Below are positions 16,924-19,772 of a stretch of DNA of 19,772 nucleotides, in pieces. Made by a program: the position numbers and the translations under genes. The notes beneath the pieces were generated by a model. That model was not told where the DNA came from, did not search any database, and was given only the letters and a program-made list of their open reading frames with translations. Numbering within the stretch: the first letter of the stretch is position 1; every line of letters begins with the position of its first letter. Location: assembly GCA_037445875.1 (NCBI GenBank), contig JBBIJR010000067.1, positions 1 to 19,772 on the forward strand. The letters are read 5' to 3'. Origin of the DNA: JBBIJR01 sp037445875. Lineage in GTDB: Bacteria; CLD3; SB21.

Positions 16924-16952
16924 ATAATAAAGAAACTGCCGCTGATTGTCAA
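16924..16952 (-). promoter_or_regulatory. Near-consensus sigma70 promoter of the thirteen-gene block
   Basis: On the minus strand a perfect TTGACA (16952-16947) is followed after 17 bp by TATTAT (16929-16924). The -10 lies 42 bp upstream of the first Roadblock ATG. No promoter of comparable quality was noticed in the short gaps further down the block. The operator-like repeats of the divergent kinase operon start 13 bp upstream of this -35, so the regulator could affect both directions. Confidence 0.8.
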
Positions 16953-16965
16953 CATGGAATGCGGC

Positions 16966-16998
16966 TTTTCCCTGCACAAACGGCGCCTCTCCCTGAAA
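16966..16998 (+). promoter_or_regulatory. Operator-like direct repeat pair upstream of the histidine kinase gene
   Basis: Two units, TTTTCCCTGCAC (16966-16977) and CTCTCCCTGAAA (16987-16998), are spaced 21 bp start to start, two turns of the helix. The same arrangement with better conserved units precedes the beta-helix gene (18966-18999). LytTR regulators bind pairs of direct repeats on one face of DNA upstream of -35 elements, so these are probably sites for the regulator encoded by this operon. Confidence 0.6.
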
Positions 16999-17004
16999 AT
17001 CTGT

Positions 17005-17033
17005 TTGTTTTGGGACGCGCCGGAGCGTACATT
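17005..17033 (+). promoter_or_regulatory. Putative promoter of the kinase-regulator operon
   Basis: TTGTTT (17005-17010) and TACATT (17028-17033) are separated by 17 bp, ending 34 bp before the kinase ATG. The hexamers are poor matches to consensus, as expected for an activated promoter. The segment from 17007 to 17030 matches the corresponding part of the beta-helix promoter at 15 of 24 positions by eye. Confidence 0.5.
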
Positions 17034-17067
17034 TCTTGCGTTTTCCGTAAGGAGCGGAAGAGAGCGC

Positions 17068-18147
17068 ATGAAAAAATACTACTGGACCGTCCTCAGCGGG
17101 ATCTGGATCCTGCTCGGGCTGTTCATGACCAACCAGTTCTATCTGGCCTATCGGCGGGCAGGCCAGCCCATCTCGTGGGGGCAGGCGTTTGCCTTCGAGA
17201 TGGTCTATGTGGTGTTGTGGATCCTCCTTGCGCCGGCCGTCATCGCGATCACCCGTCGTTTTCCCATCAATCTGCGCCGGTGGCCCGTCGCCGTGATCGT
17301 ACACATCGGCGCGGCCGTGCTGCTGTCGTGCCTGACCATGGCCGTTCGACGTCTCTTCCAGTGGTATTACATCGACGGCATGTACGAGGAATTGTCCGTG
17401 TACCGCCTCCTGACCACTTCCTACCTGTATATGGACTACGGTATCATGAGCTACCTGCTGATCCTTCTGATCACGTATGCGTTCGACTACTACCGGCAGT
17501 TCCGGGAACGCGAGCTGGCGGCGTCGCAACTGGAGACCCGCCTTATCCAGGCCCAGCTACAGATGCTCCGCATGCAGTTGAACCCGCATTTCTTGTTCAA
17601 TACGCTGCACACCATTGCCAATCTCGTGCGAGTACAGGACACCCGGACGGCCATCGAGACCATCAGCGTGCTGAGCGAACTCCTGCGCCGCACGCTGTAC
17701 ACTTCGGATACACGCGAGGTACCTCTGAAGGACGAGTTGGAATTCGTAGAACTGTACCTCCGGATCCAGCGTATACGGTTCCGGGACCGCCTCACGGTAT
17801 CGATCCAGACGGACCCCGAGGCGTTGAAGGCCGCCGTGCCCAATATGATCCTGCAGCCACTGGCGGAGAATGCCATTGTGCATGGACTTGCCCCGCATGC
17901 CCGCAGCGGCACGGTCGAAATACGTGCCGTACGCGAAAACGGCCATCTTCACATTGCCGTACGCGACGATGGACCGGGTTTTCCGGATCCCGGCTGCATC
18001 CGCAAGGGTATCGGCCTGACCAACAGTGAGGCGCGGCTCGAAAGACTCTACGGCAGCGCGTACCGGTTTGAACTCCGCAACGACGACCCACGGGGAGCGA
18101 CCGTTAACCTGTGGATACCCTATCACTTGGCTGAAACCGCCGAATGA
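17068..18147 (+). CDS. LytS/YehU-type sensor histidine kinase
   Basis: 359 residues. Four transmembrane segments are visible (about 7-27, 41-62, 73-92, 118-139), followed by a coiled-coil linker rich in Gln, Leu and Arg and then the His_kinase domain: MQLNPHFLFNTL with the phosphorylated His174, ILQPLAENAIVHG (261-273) as N box, and DDGPGF (300-305) as G1 box, with a GIGLTN segment after it. There is no separate sensor domain outside the membrane, so the signal is probably sensed within or near the membrane. The ATG at 17068 is preceded by GGAAGAG and, further up, AAGGAG; upstream in-frame sequence reaching 16540 overlaps the divergent genes and the promoters and is rejected. It overlaps the response regulator by 4 bp (ATGA), the standard arrangement for a cognate pair. 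Confidence 0.95.
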   Translation: MKKYYWTVLSGIWILLGLFMTNQFYLAYRRAGQPISWGQAFAFEMVYVVLWILLAPAVIAITRRFPINLRRWPVAVIVHIGAAVLLSCLTMAVRRLFQWYYIDGMYEELSVYRLLTTSYLYMDYGIMSYLLILLITYAFDYYRQFRERELAASQLETRLIQAQLQMLRMQLNPHFLFNTLHTIANLVRVQDTRTAIETISVLSELLRRTLYTSDTREVPLKDELEFVELYLRIQRIRFRDRLTVSIQTDPEALKAAVPNMILQPLAENAIVHGLAPHARSGTVEIRAVRENGHLHIAVRDDGPGFPDPGCIRKGIGLTNSEARLERLYGSAYRFELRNDDPRGATVNLWIPYHLAETAE

Positions 18148-18947
18148 GCAAGATTCGGACCCTCGTCGTCGATGATGAACCTCTTGCGCGGGACGGACTC
18201 TCGCTGCTGCTGGCCGACGATCCCGATATCGAGGTCGTGCAAATCTGCGCCGACGGACGGGCGGCGGTCGAGGTAATGGGACGCGAACGGATCGACTTGC
18301 TGTTCATCGACGTGCAGATGCCGGAACTCGACGGTTTCGAGACTCTGGCCCGTGTTCCCGAGGACCGGCTGCCCGTGATCGTGTTTGTGACGGCCTTCGA
18401 CCAGTACGCGCTCGACGCGTTCCGCGTACATGCCGTCGATTATCTCCTGAAGCCCTTCACGGACGAGCAGTTTTACGACGTGCTGCGGCATGCCAAGGCG
18501 CACATCGGCACACAGCGGTACACAGCCATCGGCCGGCAATTGCTGGAAGTGGCCAGAGGCTATCTTGAGAATCGAGACGGGACCGTGTCCGCGCCGGTTC
18601 TGCAGCCGGCGTACCCCGACCGCTTGTCCGTTCAGACCGGAAACCGAATCGAATTCGTCAAGGTGGCCGAAATCGACCGGATCGAGGCGGCCGACTACTA
18701 TGTGGAAATCCACGTGGGCAAGAAGAGCCATCTGCTGAGGGAAACGATGAACCGGCTGGAGGAACAGCTCGATCCTTCGCAGTTCGTCCGCATTCACCGC
18801 TCGACGATCGTGCGTATCGACGCCATCCGTCAGATCGAACGGGAGGCCGTTTCAGAATACGTCGTCGTGCTGCACGACGGCTCGAGGCACCGGGTAAGCA
18901 AGAGCCGTCACACCCGCCTCCGGGCCCTTTCTCAGCTAAAACCGTAG
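18144..18947 (+). CDS. LytTR family response regulator
   Basis: 267 residues. The receiver domain (about 4-118) has the acidic pair Asp10/Asp11, phosphorylation site Asp56 in LFIDVQMPELDG, Thr83 and Lys103 in LLKPF. After a linker of about 45 residues comes a LytTR DNA-binding domain (about 163-265) with the markers VAEIDRIEAADYYVEIH, FVRIHRSTIVRIDAI and a final RVSKSRHTRLRAL. It is phosphorylated by the kinase encoded directly upstream and should act as a transcription factor. The ATG overlaps the kinase stop. Likely targets are the 21-bp-spaced repeats before its own operon and before the downstream beta-helix gene. Confidence 0.96.
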   Translation: MSKIRTLVVDDEPLARDGLSLLLADDPDIEVVQICADGRAAVEVMGRERIDLLFIDVQMPELDGFETLARVPEDRLPVIVFVTAFDQYALDAFRVHAVDYLLKPFTDEQFYDVLRHAKAHIGTQRYTAIGRQLLEVARGYLENRDGTVSAPVLQPAYPDRLSVQTGNRIEFVKVAEIDRIEAADYYVEIHVGKKSHLLRETMNRLEEQLDPSQFVRIHRSTIVRIDAIRQIEREAVSEYVVVLHDGSRHRVSKSRHTRLRALSQLKP

Positions 18948-18965
18948 ATCAGCCCACGCCAACCG

Positions 18966-18999
18966 CCGTTCCCTGCACAACCCTGGCCGTTCCCTGCAC
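18966..18999 (+). promoter_or_regulatory. Operator-like direct repeats upstream of the beta-helix gene
   Basis: CCGTTCCCTGCAC occurs twice with 13 of 13 identical bases (18966-18978 and 18987-18999), 21 bp apart start to start. The unit shares TCCCTGCAC with the site before the kinase operon, and its CCGTT start resembles the AlgR-type LytTR half site. The pair ends just before a -35-like element, as expected for activation. Confidence 0.7.
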
Positions 19000-19003
19000 C
19001 GCA

Positions 19004-19033
19004 TTGGTTTCGGAACATGTCCGGTCGTATACT
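19004..19033 (+). promoter_or_regulatory. Putative promoter of the beta-helix gene
   Basis: TTGGTT (19004-19009) is followed after 18 bp by TATACT (19028-19033), which lies 52 bp before the ATG. The -10 begins 36 bp after the CCCTG of the second repeat; the same distance is 37 bp at the kinase promoter. The weak -35 fits dependence on an activator. Confidence 0.5.
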
Positions 19034-19085
19034 TGGCCAGCAATCGGCAACCATGAGTTATGCAGGACCAAGTGGGGAGATCATC

Positions 19086-19772
19086 ATGCGGAAAGCGACG
19101 TTTCTTTCATTGAGCCTGGGGCTTCTTTTCGCCACACAGACGTTTGGGACCACGCGACACGTTCCGTCCCAGTATGCGACCATTCAGGCAGCCATCGACG
19201 CTTGCGTGAACGGCGACACGGTACTCGTGGCACCGGGTGTGTACTATGAAAACATCACGTTCCGGGACAAGAACATTGTGGTGACGAGTGAGTATGCCCT
19301 GACGGGTAACATGCAGGACATTTTGAGTACGATCATCGACGGCTCTCAACCCATCAACCCCGACAGCGCCTCGGTCGTTCGTATCATGGCCGGCCAGGAC
19401 AGCAACGCTGTCCTTGAGGGCTTTACCATCACAGGCGGCACCGGAACCAAATGGCCGGACGAACACAGTCCGGGAACGTTTCGGGAAGGAGGGGGTATCC
19501 TGATCGTCATGTGTTCGCCCACGATCAAGAACAACTATATTGTGCGCAATGAGGCCGTTTCAACGACCGGCGGGCTGGTCAGCGCTGGGGGTGGTGGAAT
19601 CCGTGCCGGGGACGGGAACCCGCGCATCCTGAACAACGTGATCACGCGCAATCGCGGACTCTACGGCGCCGGCATCGTGGAATTCCGCACGGTGTCGCCC
19701 GGCGTGGCGGCGACGGCGGGCGAACGGCCCGTGGCCAGTCCGGTGGCACGCTGGCAGGCGGCGCGTGGCCAT
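19086..19772 (+). CDS. Secreted right-handed beta-helix protein (3' end cut by window)
   Basis: 229 codons are present and the frame stays open to the window end. An N-terminal signal peptide (about 1-21, ending TQTFG) is followed by the entry motif of the pectin-lyase-like fold: SQYATIQAAIDACVNGDTVLVAPGVYYENI (about 28-57, with the usual IQAAID and GDTV blocks). Later turns are visible, such as NAVLEGFTITGG and SPTIKNNYIVRNEA, then PRILNNVITRNRGLYGAG. The protein is exported to the periplasm or beyond; members include polysaccharide lyases and surface proteins of unknown role, and no catalytic residues can be assigned from this fragment. GGGGAGA gives a good ribosome site. After the GAATTC at 19680 the helix pattern stops and GC rises sharply, so the final 30 residues may not belong to the gene. 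Confidence 0.85.
   Translation, partial: MRKATFLSLSLGLLFATQTFGTTRHVPSQYATIQAAIDACVNGDTVLVAPGVYYENITFRDKNIVVTSEYALTGNMQDILSTIIDGSQPINPDSASVVRIMAGQDSNAVLEGFTITGGTGTKWPDEHSPGTFREGGGILIVMCSPTIKNNYIVRNEAVSTTGGLVSAGGGGIRAGDGNPRILNNVITRNRGLYGAGIVEFRTVSPGVAATAGERPVASPVARWQAARGH

Noticed and set aside
16540..17067. N-terminal extension of the histidine kinase frame by 176 codons
   Set aside because: It would overlap the Roadblock genes and both divergent promoters; the first methionine at 17068 gives a proper membrane segment with an upstream ribosome site.

Overview
The window looks like ordinary chromosome from an uncultured Gram-negative bacterium of moderately high GC. The outer membrane is implied by an Omp85/BamA-type barrel protein ending in a C-terminal Phe. 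The gene mix (paired S41 C-terminal proteases, a lone EutN/CcmL shell protein, Roadblock/LC7 proteins, a VTE5-DUF92 fusion, a right-handed beta-helix secreted protein) is the kind seen in FCB-group candidate phyla such as KSB1, Zixibacteria or Calditrichaeota-like lineages. That placement is inference. Several promoters read as standard sigma70 hexamers (TTGACA, 17 bp, TATTAT or TATCTT), which argues against typical Bacteroidetes promoters.

Left flank (1-2300): a partial medium-chain dehydrogenase and a bacilliredoxin run on the minus strand behind a strong promoter, next to five tandem 7-bp units. A small plus-strand gene of unknown function (possible winged helix) follows.

Main block (2301-16881, minus strand): thirteen genes with almost no space between them, read from a textbook promoter at 16924-16952. 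In transcription order they are two Roadblock/LC7 proteins, cystathionine beta-synthase, a cystathionine gamma-synthase/lyase family enzyme, a 2[4Fe-4S] ferredoxin, a two-domain prenol-kinase-like membrane protein, an EutN/CcmL pentamer protein, a BamA/TamA-type protein, a VanZ-like protein, FtsY, a GH57 4-alpha-glucanotransferase-like enzyme and two tandem S41 proteases. The cystathionine pair would make cysteine from homocysteine (reverse transsulfuration). BamA, FtsY and the proteases concern envelope biogenesis and protein quality control.

Right flank (16882-19772, plus strand): a LytS-type histidine kinase and a LytTR response regulator overlap by ATGA, followed by the start of a secreted beta-helix protein that runs off the window. 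The best candidate for something undescribed is here. The kinase operon and the beta-helix gene are both preceded by two direct repeats of a TTCCCTGCAC-like motif exactly 21 bp apart, placed 36-37 bp before similar -10 elements. This looks like the operator of the LytTR regulator, so the system may control itself and the secreted protein. The last ~88 bases change abruptly in composition after a GAATTC and may be an assembly or cloning junction.
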